Below, one piece after another: positions 15,181 to 23,688 of a DNA stretch of 64,000 nt. The stretch spans positions 62,001-126,000 of the forward strand of contig NZ_BAABLF010000006.1 in NCBI RefSeq assembly GCF_039544205.1, read 5' to 3'. The notes beneath the pieces are model-generated. The model made no database searches, was not told the DNA's origin, and saw only the letters and a program-made list of their open reading frames with translations. Position 1 is the first letter of the stretch, and each line of letters begins with the position of its first letter. The stretch is from Ferrimonas gelatinilytica. Lineage in GTDB: Bacteria > Pseudomonadota > Gammaproteobacteria > Enterobacterales > Shewanellaceae. The translations under genes and the position numbers were made by a program.

Positions 15181-17493
15181 ATGGATCGCACTTCAATTTA
15201 CAGCGGCTGGATTTTAAGCCGTGAGCAGCGCAGCGGCCCCCGGGGCGTTGAGCTTATCTACTGGCTCAGCACCTCAGGGGGGCCGGTATGCCTCACCTTG
15301 CCGGACCAGCCACACCGAGGTTATGTGCTGGCACAGCAAAAGCCCCAGTGGCAGACCTGGCTCGGCAGCCGGCAGGGCTGGCAGTGGCAATCGGTGCCCG
15401 CCACCGATTTTGAGCATCGCCCGGTGTGGGCGCTGGATATCTGGGACAGTGAGCTTTGGCAGCAGTGCCGGCGTCAGTCTCAGGCGCAGGGATGGCCCCT
15501 GCTGGAGTCGGACATTGCCCCCCAGGAGCGCTATCTCATGGAGCGCTTTATCCGCGCCGGTATGGCAGCCAAGGTAAAGGACCATCGGATCCTGGCTGCC
15601 AGGCACGCAGTGCCTTCGCACGCCCCCAGCATGGTCTCCCTGGATATCGAGTGCAGTCGGGAGGGGGAGCTTTACTCCATTGGCCTCTACAGCGACTCGG
15701 CACAGCGGGTCTGGATGATTGGCGAGGCACGCCCAGGGCCAGACTATCTGACCTTCGTGGCCGATGAGGTGACCCTGCTGCGCAGCCTGCTGGATTGGTT
15801 TGAGCGGGCAGATCCGGACGTGATCATCGGTTGGTCGGTGGCCCAGTTCGATATCCGTCTGCTGCAGAAGCGGGCCCAGCATCACGGGCTGAGGCTGGCA
15901 CTGGGGCGGGATGGCAGTGAACCACGCTGGGAGGAGCGCGCGGGGCCCGGTCGGGGCTGCGCCATCAGCGGCCGGTTGATCCTGGATGGGATCGAGTGGC
16001 TCAAGGCGGCGTTCTACCAGTTCGACAGCTTTGCTCTGGATGCGGTGGCCAACGCCTTGCTTGGGGAGGGCAAGGCTTGCCAGCAGCCGGAGGATCGCAT
16101 GGGGGAGATCGAGCATAACTTTCACCACGATCCCCTGGCCCTGGCCCACTACAACCTGAAGGATTGTGAGCTGGTGTGGCGGATCTTCGAGAAAACCCAG
16201 TTGCTGCCCTTCGTGCTGGCCCGGGGCCAGATGACTGGCCTGGCGTTGGACCGTCTCGGCGGTTCGGTGGCGGCCTTTACCTTTCGCTACCTGCCGCTTT
16301 TGCACCGTAGCGGCTATGTGGCACCGGATCTCACCACGCATGAGATCCCTCCCAGTCCCGGCGGCTACGTGATGGACTCGGTGCCGGGCAAGTACCGCAA
16401 TGTCCTGGTGCTGGACTTCAAGAGCCTCTACCCCTCCATCATCCGCAGCTACCTCATCGACCCCATGGGGATGTTGGCCGCGCAACAGGCCCCTGACGCG
16501 GACTCTATCGAGGGGTTTCGGGGCGCCCGTTTCCATCGCCAGCAGCACCAGTTGCCAGCGCTCATTGCCGAGCTGGCCGAGCAGCGGGAAGCGGCCAAGG
16601 GGGCCAACGACCAGCCCCTCTCCCAGGCGATAAAGATCCTGATGAACTCCTTCTACGGCGTCCTCGGTGCGGCGGGTTGCCGTTTCCATGATCCGAGACT
16701 GGCCAGTTCCATCACCCTGCGTGGCCATGAGATCATGAAACGCAGCCGGGCACTTATCGAAGCCGAGGGCGCTTCCGTTATCTACGGCGATACCGACTCC
16801 CTGTTTGTCCATGTGGGGGACGACTGCCCCCCATCACGGGCAACTGCCTGGGGGCAGGCGCTGGTTGAGCGGGTCAATGCCTACTGGCAGGACACACTGT
16901 CTCAGCTGGGGCTCACCAGCGCCCTGGAGCTGGAGTTTGAAACCCAGTTCGATCACTTCTTCATGCCCACCCTGCGTGGCGCCTTAACCGGTTCAAAGAA
17001 ACGCTATGTCGGCGCCGTCGCCGACGGCGATGCGCTGACCCTGGTGTTCAAAGGGATGGAGACGGTGCGTAGCGACTGGACCGAGATGGCTCGGCGCCTG
17101 CAGCGGGAGTTGTACCAGGCCTGGTTCATGGGGAAACCGGTGGCCCCCCTGGTTAAGCGTTGGGTCGCCCGCATCCGCAACGGAGAGTGTGACGAACTGC
17201 TTCTCTACCGAAAGCGTCTGCGGCGCCCCCTAGAGGAGTACCAGGCTCAGCCGCCGCACGTCCTCGCCGCCCGGCGCGCTAATGCCTTGCTGAATCAACC
17301 CCGGTACCGTAAAGGCAGCGTTATCGGCTACTACATCGGCGTCAACGGCGCCTTTCCAAAGGAGGAGCGTAACGGGGAGCTCGACAGAGAGCACTACGTC
17401 GACAAACAACTGCGTCCCGTGGTGGAACCTGTGCTTGCGGCTTGTGATCTGACTCTCAATGATCTCGACAGCGACCAGCTGGGTCTCTTCTGA
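15181..17493 (+). CDS. polB: DNA polymerase II
   Basis: 770 residues from the ATG at 15181 (E. coli Pol II is 783). It is a family B polymerase with a proofreading domain: exonuclease motifs SLDIECSREGELYSIGL and IIGWSVAQFDIRLL, then polymerase motif A DFKSLYPSII, motif B region KILMNSFYGVLG and motif C YGDTDSLF with the two catalytic aspartates. It ends in the LGLF tail, a beta-clamp binding peptide seen in Pol II. It restarts and bypasses damaged DNA during the SOS response. An in-frame TTG at 15163 is less likely than the ATG. Confidence 0.96.
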   Translation: MDRTSIYSGWILSREQRSGPRGVELIYWLSTSGGPVCLTLPDQPHRGYVLAQQKPQWQTWLGSRQGWQWQSVPATDFEHRPVWALDIWDSELWQQCRRQSQAQGWPLLESDIAPQERYLMERFIRAGMAAKVKDHRILAARHAVPSHAPSMVSLDIECSREGELYSIGLYSDSAQRVWMIGEARPGPDYLTFVADEVTLLRSLLDWFERADPDVIIGWSVAQFDIRLLQKRAQHHGLRLALGRDGSEPRWEERAGPGRGCAISGRLILDGIEWLKAAFYQFDSFALDAVANALLGEGKACQQPEDRMGEIEHNFHHDPLALAHYNLKDCELVWRIFEKTQLLPFVLARGQMTGLALDRLGGSVAAFTFRYLPLLHRSGYVAPDLTTHEIPPSPGGYVMDSVPGKYRNVLVLDFKSLYPSIIRSYLIDPMGMLAAQQAPDADSIEGFRGARFHRQQHQLPALIAELAEQREAAKGANDQPLSQAIKILMNSFYGVLGAAGCRFHDPRLASSITLRGHEIMKRSRALIEAEGASVIYGDTDSLFVHVGDDCPPSRATAWGQALVERVNAYWQDTLSQLGLTSALELEFETQFDHFFMPTLRGALTGSKKRYVGAVADGDALTLVFKGMETVRSDWTEMARRLQRELYQAWFMGKPVAPLVKRWVARIRNGECDELLLYRKRLRRPLEEYQAQPPHVLAARRANALLNQPRYRKGSVIGYYIGVNGAFPKEERNGELDREHYVDKQLRPVVEPVLAACDLTLNDLDSDQLGLF

Positions 17494-17594
17494 ATGTTTC
17501 ACCCAGTCGCATCATGTTGCTTTTCGTGTATTCCGTAGCAGTAAGTTTGTAACCAAAGCGTTTTAATTGATAGTAATTTTGTTCATCAGTAGAA

Positions 17595-17616
17595 AAGTGT
17601 GATCTAGCTCTCTTTT
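17595..17616. promoter_or_regulatory. Candidate CRP (cAMP receptor protein) binding site upstream of the porin
   Basis: This 22-bp stretch (core TGTGATCTAGCTCTC) matches the E. coli CRP consensus at 18 of 22 positions, with the left half-site TGTGA perfect. It lies about 115 bases before the start of the first porin, in a 238-base AT-richer gap that should hold the porin promoter. Confidence 0.6.
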
Positions 17617-17731
17617 GATGATTCCTGCCCTTTGATAGTGTCCACGTCGTTAACGGAAGACAACATAAGTTCCCACGGAATACCCCGGGACAAAAAACAA
17701 ATTTAGACGCTTGATTGGTTAGGCATTCTCG

Positions 17732-18757
17732 ATGAAAAAAACACTGCTTGCTGCTGCTATCCCTGCTTTGACTTTTGCTAACGGCGTTGGTGCCGTTGAA
17801 CTGTTCAACGACGGTAAAAACTCCCTGTCCATGGGCGGTCACCTGACCGTTGAACTGAACGACAACAACGGCGACACCCAGCTGAACGCCAACTCCCCGC
17901 GTATCAACTTCAGCTTCAACCGCGACCTGGGCAACGGCTTTGCGCTGGACAGCCGCGTTGAGTGGGGCCTGAGCAACTTTGTTAGCGGTGGCAACACCTT
18001 CTCCACCCGTCTGGGCTACATCGGCGTAAGCCATGATCAGGCCGGTCGCGTCTCTGCCGGTAAACAGTGGTCCGTCTACTACGATGTAACCTCCGTGACC
18101 GATATGCCGATCGCCTACGGTTCCGACTCCCTGTTCACCTACGCCAACGGCACCGATGGTGGCGACCTGGGTCTGGGCCGCGCTAACAACTCCATCCAGT
18201 ACCGCAATGGCGTTGACTTCGGTAAAGGTGGTGACCTGAACTTCGGTCTGCAGTGGCAGGGTACTAATGATAAATACGACGATCGCGTATCCGCATCTGT
18301 GACCTACGACATCGCTGGCGTTCGCCTGGGCTACGCCTACAGCGGCGGTGACGTTGACTACGGTGTTGATGGTGGGATTCAGGATGCCAGCGTTAACGCT
18401 TTCTCCGTGTCCTACGGTACCTACAGTGATGGCCTGAACCTGGCCGTGGCCTACGCCAATTCTGAGAACCTGCAGAACTCTCAAAACGCTGGTGGTAATA
18501 CCATCATTGCCGAAGAAGCCACCGGCATTGAGGCCCTGGCGGCCTACGGCCTGGAGAACGGCGTAAACATTTACGTCCTGTACCAGGGCATCGAGGATGA
18601 CACCAACGATCTCACCGTTCAGGAGTACACCAACTTCGGTGCTGAGTACAAGATGACCGAAAGCGTTGTTGTCTACGGTGCCTACAAGGTCGACCACGGT
18701 AACGATCTCCACGATACCGACAACTCCTTCGCAGTTGGTATGCGTATCTTCCTGTAA
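17732..18757 (+). CDS. General porin (OmpC/OmpF-type trimeric porin)
   Basis: 341 residues. It has a signal peptide (about 1-21, ending VGA-V), then a 16-strand-like barrel starting VELFNDGKNSLSMGGHL and ending in GMRIFL. The VSAGKQWSVYYDV segment, the acidic loop 3 region and RANNSIQYRN are typical of Gram-negative porins of the Shewanella/Vibrio type. Codon use is strongly biased (CTG, AAC, GGT, TCC dominate), as in highly expressed genes. It probably provides the main diffusion pore for small solutes. A terminator follows, then a second, weaker-biased porin. It is likely under CRP control. Confidence 0.94.
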   Translation: MKKTLLAAAIPALTFANGVGAVELFNDGKNSLSMGGHLTVELNDNNGDTQLNANSPRINFSFNRDLGNGFALDSRVEWGLSNFVSGGNTFSTRLGYIGVSHDQAGRVSAGKQWSVYYDVTSVTDMPIAYGSDSLFTYANGTDGGDLGLGRANNSIQYRNGVDFGKGGDLNFGLQWQGTNDKYDDRVSASVTYDIAGVRLGYAYSGGDVDYGVDGGIQDASVNAFSVSYGTYSDGLNLAVAYANSENLQNSQNAGGNTIIAEEATGIEALAAYGLENGVNIYVLYQGIEDDTNDLTVQEYTNFGAEYKMTESVVVYGAYKVDHGNDLHDTDNSFAVGMRIFL

Positions 18758-18775
18758 TTCCTTCCGGGATTACTC

Positions 18776-18804
18776 ACAAAGCCACCGCCCTGCGGTGGCT
18801 TTGT
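18776..18804 (+). terminator. Terminator after the first porin
   Basis: A 13-bp stem (ACAAAGCCACCGC / GCGGTGGCTTTGT) with a three-base loop and T-rich tail. It lies 19 bases after the porin stop and separates the two porin transcripts. Confidence 0.88.
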
Positions 18805-18873
18805 TGTCTCTGGCGTACCCGGACGGCTGGACTAGACTGATGGCGTATACCTTGGTACCCAGAGGATGGTTCA

Positions 18874-20007
18874 ATGCGCATTTCAGCTCTCTCCCTTTCA
18901 GCTTGCCTCATCATCTCCCCCGCTTTCGCACTGGATGTTTACGACGATAACGTCAACCTGCTCTCCGTGGGCGGCCACGCCGGCATCGGGTTTGCCAACA
19001 CCGGGGGTGACAACGCGCTGGTGGACAGCTCGTCGCGGGTGCGCTTCCACTTTGCCCGTCAAATGCGAAACGGCTGGCAGTCGGAAGCCCTTATGGAGTG
19101 GGGGTTCAACCTGGTGGACTCGGGCACTAAACTGCAAACCAACGGGGACTCATTCCAGTCGATTCGTGAGGGGGACTTCCTGTTTAGCCGACAGGGCTTC
19201 CTCGCCTTCTCTCACGAGAGCTACGGTCGCTTCTCCGCTGGGAAGCAATGGTCGGTCTACTACGACGTCGCCGGGATCACCGATTACTTTATCTTTACCG
19301 GGGGACTGGCGTCGGGTACCTATAACTTTGACAGTGACGGGGGGCTGTCCGGGACGGGGCGGGCCGACAATGCCCTTCAGTACCGCAACAGCGTTGCCGG
19401 ATTGAAGATAGGTTTGCAGTACCAGGCTAAGGGGGAGGGCACCATCAGTGTGATTTGTGACCCGGAGACCACAGTCACGCCTTGCGATGAGCTTGACGCC
19501 TTGTCGGTGGATTATGATGACAGCTGGGGGCTTTCGCTGGTGTATCCCTTCTACGATTTCTCCATCGGCGTGGCCTACAACCGTGGGGACTTTGAGTCAT
19601 CCCGCGCCGGGAAAGGTAAGGATGAGGCCTGGATCGTCGGATTTAGCTATGGCGAGCTCTATCGGCCCGGAGCTTTTTTGGCGCTGAACTACGCCGACAG
19701 CGAGAACCATGAGATCGATCACCAGAACGTGCCCTACGATGCCAACGGTTACGAACTGATGTTTGGGTACACCTTTGCCGGCGATGCCACCCTGGTGGCG
19801 GGGTTAAACCGGCTTGAGTCCTCCGACAGCGCCTACGAGGAGGTGAATGGTGACTATCTCAAGAACCTGTATGTCATCGGGGTGCACTACCAGTGGGGGA
19901 GCCAACTGAGGGTGTTTGCCGAGATTAAGATCGATGACAGCGAGTTTGGCTTTGAGAAAACCTCGGAGGAGAACCTCTACGGCGTCGGCGCCCGTTACTT
20001 CTTCTAA
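18874..20007 (+). CDS. Second general porin, paralogue of the preceding gene
   Basis: 377 residues with a signal peptide (about 1-19, ending AFA-L) and terminal ARYFF. It shares landmarks with the upstream porin: FSAGKQWSVYYDV, GTGRADNALQYRN and a starting D-N-x-L-S-V-G-G-H. It is longer and carries an insertion with two cysteines (C195, C204) that could form a disulfide-closed surface loop. Codon bias is milder than in the first copy, so expression is probably lower or conditional. It has its own ribosome site (AGAGGA). The tandem pair looks like an old duplication that has since diverged. Confidence 0.92.
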   Translation: MRISALSLSACLIISPAFALDVYDDNVNLLSVGGHAGIGFANTGGDNALVDSSSRVRFHFARQMRNGWQSEALMEWGFNLVDSGTKLQTNGDSFQSIREGDFLFSRQGFLAFSHESYGRFSAGKQWSVYYDVAGITDYFIFTGGLASGTYNFDSDGGLSGTGRADNALQYRNSVAGLKIGLQYQAKGEGTISVICDPETTVTPCDELDALSVDYDDSWGLSLVYPFYDFSIGVAYNRGDFESSRAGKGKDEAWIVGFSYGELYRPGAFLALNYADSENHEIDHQNVPYDANGYELMFGYTFAGDATLVAGLNRLESSDSAYEEVNGDYLKNLYVIGVHYQWGSQLRVFAEIKIDDSEFGFEKTSEENLYGVGARYFF

Positions 20008-20135
20008 CCGGCAGCCTTGGTTGACCGAGGCCCAGGGGTAACAGCTTTTGCAAACCCTGGCATGAACATGCGCTCTTAAGACCTCTGGTGCGCACCAGAA
20101 GGTCAGGGTCAGGAGGAGTTACAGAGGTACTGGAT

Positions 20136-20165
20136 AAAAAACACCGGCCTGGGCCGGTATTTTTT
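20136..20165 (+). terminator. Terminator after the second porin
   Basis: A short GC stem (ACCGGCC / GGCCGGT) flanked by A6 on the left and T6 on the right, about 130 bases after the porin stop. Confidence 0.75.
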
Positions 20166-20215
20166 GTGCGTCATGTCATTAAATGCGCCGGCACTTTGGT
20201 AGTGCCTCACAAAAA

Positions 20216-20238
20216 CAGGGCAGCCAATGGCTGCCCTG
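20216..20238 (-). terminator. Terminator of the symporter gene
   Basis: A perfect 10-bp stem (CAGGGCAGCC / GGCTGCCCTG) with an AAT loop. Read leftward it is followed by a run of T, and it lies 25 bases after the symporter stop. Confidence 0.88.
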
Positions 20239-20262
20239 GGAAGTTTTGTGAATCTGTACCTA

Positions 20263-21552
20263 TCAGGCCCGCTGCGGTTCGGCACCGGCATCGGGGTTGC
20301 CGTAGACTTCGGCATCGAGCTCCCCTTCGCTCTTGGCGACGATGACGGAAACGGCGCTGTCCCCGGTGATGTTGACGGCGGTCCGGACCATATCCAGCAG
20401 ACGGTCAACCCCCAGGATCAGGGCGATCCCCTCTACCGGCAGGCCCACCTGCTGCAGCACCATGGCCAGCATGATGAGGCCGACCCCAGGTACCCCGGCG
20501 GTGCCGATGGAGGCGAGGGTGGCGGTCAGGATCACCATCAGCATGTCTGCGACGGAGAGGTCCACATTGAAGACCTGGGCGATGAAGATGGTGGCGACCC
20601 CCTGCATGATGGCGGTGCCGTCCATGTTGACGGTTGCGCCCAGGGGCAGGGTGAAGGAGCCGACCCGGTTGTGAACACCCAGGCGCTTCTCGGCGTTATC
20701 CATGGTGATCGGCAGGGTTGCCGCGGAGCTGGCGGTGGAGAAGGCGTACATCTGGACGCTGGCCATCTTCTTCAGGAAGGTGATGGGGTTTTGCCCGCCG
20801 ACAACGCTCAGCAGTAACGGGTAAACCACCAGCGCGTGGAAGATCAGGACGCCCAGTACGACGAAGAAGTACTTCACAACGGATTCGAAGGCTGCCAGGT
20901 CCAGGGTCATCCCCAGCTTGGCGATCAGGCCGAAGACGCCGAACGGGGCCAGGATCATCACGATGTTGACGATCTTAAGGACCACCTCGTTAAGCTCATT
21001 GAACAGCGCACGGACCTGGCGGGTCTTGTCGCCGAGCTGGGCGATAGCGAAGCCAAAGATAATTGCAAAAACAATGATCTGCAGCATGTTGCCTTCGACC
21101 ATGGCAGCCAGAGGGTTACGGGGAACCAGGTCGATCACCACCTGGGCCAATGAGGGCGCCTCCTTGGCGGCAAAGGCCATCTCCTCCTGTTGCAGCGAAG
21201 CACTGCCCGGGTGGATAAGGATGGCGGCGGCCATGGCAACGGAGATGGCGATGGCGGTGGTCAAAAGGTAGAGGGCCACGGTCTTGCCACCGAGCCGTCC
21301 CAGCTTCGAGGGCTCGGACAGGTTACAGGTTCCGCAGACCAGGGAGACAAATACCAGGGGAACCACCAGCATGCGAAGGGCTGACACGAACACGGAGCCC
21401 AGGACATTAAAGATCCCGTCAGTAAAGAGGGTTTGAACCCATTCACTGCCCGGCAGAAGATTTCGAAGCAGCATGGCTGCCAGGATCCCGGCAAACATAC
21501 CGAGTAGGATCTGGGTGGTCAGCCCCATTTTATTTGGCGATTTCGTCATCAT
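20263..21552 (-). CDS. Dicarboxylate/amino acid:cation symporter (DAACS family, GltP-like)
   Basis: 429 residues, about eight membrane helices and two re-entrant hairpins. Family motifs are in order: the serine-rich hairpin STASSAATLP, NMDGTAI in helix 7, the second hairpin ASIGTAGVPGVG and DRLLDMVRTAVNITGD in helix 8 with the substrate-carboxylate ligands. It imports acidic amino acids or C4-dicarboxylates with Na+ or H+. Which substrate it uses cannot be settled from sequence alone. The ATG follows GGAAG. It is a single-gene transcript with a strong terminator. Confidence 0.93.
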   Translation of the reverse strand: MMTKSPNKMGLTTQILLGMFAGILAAMLLRNLLPGSEWVQTLFTDGIFNVLGSVFVSALRMLVVPLVFVSLVCGTCNLSEPSKLGRLGGKTVALYLLTTAIAISVAMAAAILIHPGSASLQQEEMAFAAKEAPSLAQVVIDLVPRNPLAAMVEGNMLQIIVFAIIFGFAIAQLGDKTRQVRALFNELNEVVLKIVNIVMILAPFGVFGLIAKLGMTLDLAAFESVVKYFFVVLGVLIFHALVVYPLLLSVVGGQNPITFLKKMASVQMYAFSTASSAATLPITMDNAEKRLGVHNRVGSFTLPLGATVNMDGTAIMQGVATIFIAQVFNVDLSVADMLMVILTATLASIGTAGVPGVGLIMLAMVLQQVGLPVEGIALILGVDRLLDMVRTAVNITGDSAVSVIVAKSEGELDAEVYGNPDAGAEPQRA

Positions 21553-22041
21553 GTAACTTCCTTTACATCTTTTATCGTTTTTCTAATGGCCGATAGCCTA
21601 TCAGGAACGTCAGGCAACAAAAAAGTCCTTAGGTGAAAGGGTTTCGTGATTTCCGTGGAGAATTGTGATGCGATGATCTCATTACGTGGCATTTGTAACT
21701 GAGCATTGGCGGTTTGGTGGCTTGTGTGTTTGTTGAGTGTTGCCGGATGTTTTAACGAATGTTGTCGCCAGTGTTGCACCTAAATCGGCTGGCGTTGCGG
21801 TTGAGTCCGATGCCGGAGATTGCTCAGGGGGTGGATGTTCCCTTTTTCATTTCAGACGCTTCTGCGCACCCATGCCTTTATTAGCGCAAGACTTTAACCG
21901 GCGTGACTCGGTTTGGCTTTCCCGCATGGTGGGCGTGAAAGGTATGGGTGGGCGAGAGACCAATGGCATCCGGTGTGAGGGTCGCCGAGAACGAGCAGGG
22001 GGCCAGCATTGGCTGGCCCCCTGCTGCTGAGCGAGTGATTG
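21553..22041. other. Intergenic region between the symporter and astB
   Basis: About 490 bases with no supportable gene. The left part is AT-richer and must contain the leftward symporter promoter; TTGCCT and TATCGG near the gene are a weak candidate pair. The middle has no clear signal. The right end holds an inverted repeat near the astB stop. A 97-codon frame (21737-22030) is low-complexity and lacks a ribosome site. Confidence 0.5.
21995..22024 (-). terminator. Hairpin after astB, probable terminator without a strong T tract
   Basis: A perfect 13-bp inverted repeat (GCAGGGGGCCAGC / GCTGGCCCCCTGC) with a four-base loop just past the astB stop. On the leftward strand the tail is only modestly T-rich (TCGTTCTC). 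Confidence 0.6.
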
Positions 22042-23376
22042 TCAAACACGCTGGAAGGGGTAGATGCTGCCGAGCTTCAGCAGCTGGGTCAGCTCATCGA
22101 GGGCCGTCTGACTCTCCAGCAGAAGGCTGGGGTCCCGCAGATCATCGCGACTGAGACGATCCCGGTAGTGACGCTCTACCCAGGCACTCAGGTGCTGGTA
22201 GTTCTCCTCGTCCATCAGGCAGGCGCTGTTGACGGCCTGACGCTCCGCCGCCGACAGGGCCACCCGTAGTCGAAGGCAGGCGGGACCACCACCGTTTTTC
22301 ATGCTCTGCTTAACATCGAAGTGGATCACGTCGCTGATGGGACTGTCCCCCTCGACAAGGTACTGAAGGTAAGCGGCCACTTCGCCATTTTCCTGGCACT
22401 CGGTGGGCGCGATGATGACATGGCGGCCATCGGGCAGGGTGACCAGCTGGGTATTGAACAGGTAGCTGCTGACGGCAGAGGAGATGGATACTGCGCTGGT
22501 GGGCACCTCCATAATGTGCAGTTGCTCGCCAAACCGCTGCCGGATCTGAGCCAGCGCGTCCTTTTGGTTGAGGAAGGCCTGCTCGTGGCACAGCAGCAGG
22601 TTGCGGTTCCCCACGGCGATCACGTCGTTGTGAAATACCCCCTGATCGATCACCTCGGGGTTTTGTTGAATATAGAGGGTGTGGGCCGGATCCAGTTGAT
22701 GGAGACGGGCCACCGCCTGGCTGGCTTCCAGGGTATGGCGGGCGGGGTAACGCTGGGGCGCGGGTTTGCTGGAATCGTAAGCGCTACGCCCGTAAACAAA
22801 CAGCTGCAGGCCCTGATCGCCATAGGCGCTGCAGAGCCGGGTGTGGTTGGCGGCACCTTCATCCCCGAAGGCTTCGTGCCCCGGCAGGGCACTGTGATGC
22901 ACGAAATGGTTGGGATCGCCAAAGACCGCTTTCAGGGTTCGTCCGGTCTGGGCCGGTTCAATGGCCCGGTGCAGTTTATTGACCAGGTTGGCTGGTGTGA
23001 AGTGCACCTTGCCGTCAGCGCTGTCAGCACTGGGGGAGACGGTGGCGGCGTTGGCACTCCACATGCTGGAGGCGGAGTAGCAGGCCATCAACAGCTGCGG
23101 GGCCTGCTGGTAGGCGCGATCCAGGATCTGCCCCGGCGTACCGCTAAATCCAAGTTGCTTCAGGGTATCCAGGTCAGGCCTGGCCTGGGGGGCAAGCACC
23201 CCCTGGCAGAGGCCGAGACGGGAGAGCGACACCATCTTGTCCAACCCCTGCAGTGCCGCTGCCTTGGGGTTAGAGTGGGCGTCCGCGTTGGACTGTGAGG
23301 CGACATTGCCGAAAGAGAGGCCGGCATAATTGTGTGTCGGCCCCACCAGTCCATCAAAATTGGCTTCGAGGTGCAT
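22042..23376 (-). CDS. astB: N-succinylarginine dihydrolase
   Basis: 444 residues, matching the E. coli AstB size (447). The start EANFDGLVGPTHNYAGLSFGN is the family signature. Later catalytic blocks include NEVIDQGVFHNDV-like (here PEVIDQGVFHNDV) and MKNGGGPACLRLRV near the C-terminus. The enzyme hydrolyses N2-succinylarginine to succinylornithine, CO2 and ammonia in the AST route of arginine catabolism. The other ast genes (astCADE) are not in the window, so the pathway is split between loci here. Confidence 0.96.
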   Translation of the reverse strand: MHLEANFDGLVGPTHNYAGLSFGNVASQSNADAHSNPKAAALQGLDKMVSLSRLGLCQGVLAPQARPDLDTLKQLGFSGTPGQILDRAYQQAPQLLMACYSASSMWSANAATVSPSADSADGKVHFTPANLVNKLHRAIEPAQTGRTLKAVFGDPNHFVHHSALPGHEAFGDEGAANHTRLCSAYGDQGLQLFVYGRSAYDSSKPAPQRYPARHTLEASQAVARLHQLDPAHTLYIQQNPEVIDQGVFHNDVIAVGNRNLLLCHEQAFLNQKDALAQIRQRFGEQLHIMEVPTSAVSISSAVSSYLFNTQLVTLPDGRHVIIAPTECQENGEVAAYLQYLVEGDSPISDVIHFDVKQSMKNGGGPACLRLRVALSAAERQAVNSACLMDEENYQHLSAWVERHYRDRLSRDDLRDPSLLLESQTALDELTQLLKLGSIYPFQRV

Positions 23377-23688
23377 CGGTTCCCTCCGTTTTTAAACACT
23401 GCAGTTCGGGACATCCCCGTAAAGAGGCTCAGTATACGGGCTTAGGAGGGGTGGACAAGGGTGAGAAACAGCACAAAAAGCCAACATCTGCATAACTATT
23501 TCTTGCTTGTCGCCAACCAATGCATTAGTACTTTGCGCAACTGCGTGTTCAGTCGATAAAAAGTTAAACTGCGCAAAAATCGGCTTAGCAGAGGGCTTAA
23601 CCCGGCGCTAGGGTTGAAGTTGATCCCTCATGCCTCTATATATGAGCCAATCTAATTCCACCGCATTTTATAAGGTCCGAACCTGTCA
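23377..23688. other. Intergenic region between divergent astB and topA
   Basis: About 310 bases, AT-richer than its surroundings, carrying the divergent promoters. A good topA promoter is seen at 23614-23642. No clear ArgR box or astB promoter could be picked out by eye. Confidence 0.55.
23614..23642 (+). promoter_or_regulatory. Candidate sigma-70 promoter for topA
   Basis: -35 TTGAAG (23614-23619), a 17-bp spacer and -10 TATATA (23637-23642), about 46 bases before the topA start. The good hexamers and ideal spacing suggest the main promoter. Confidence 0.65.

Noticed and set aside
17456..18712. A 418-codon open frame antisense to the first porin
   Set aside because: It is a mirror of strongly biased porin codons, gives repetitive Val/Gly/Ala-rich protein, and spans the promoter region; the sense frame is a clear porin.
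21664..21681. TGTGA...TCTCA as a CRP site upstream of the symporter
   Set aside because: The half-sites are eight bases apart, not six, and the right half is a poor match.
21737..22030. A 97-codon frame in the symporter/astB gap
   Set aside because: No ribosome site, odd composition and no recognisable domain; it runs through the astB hairpin.
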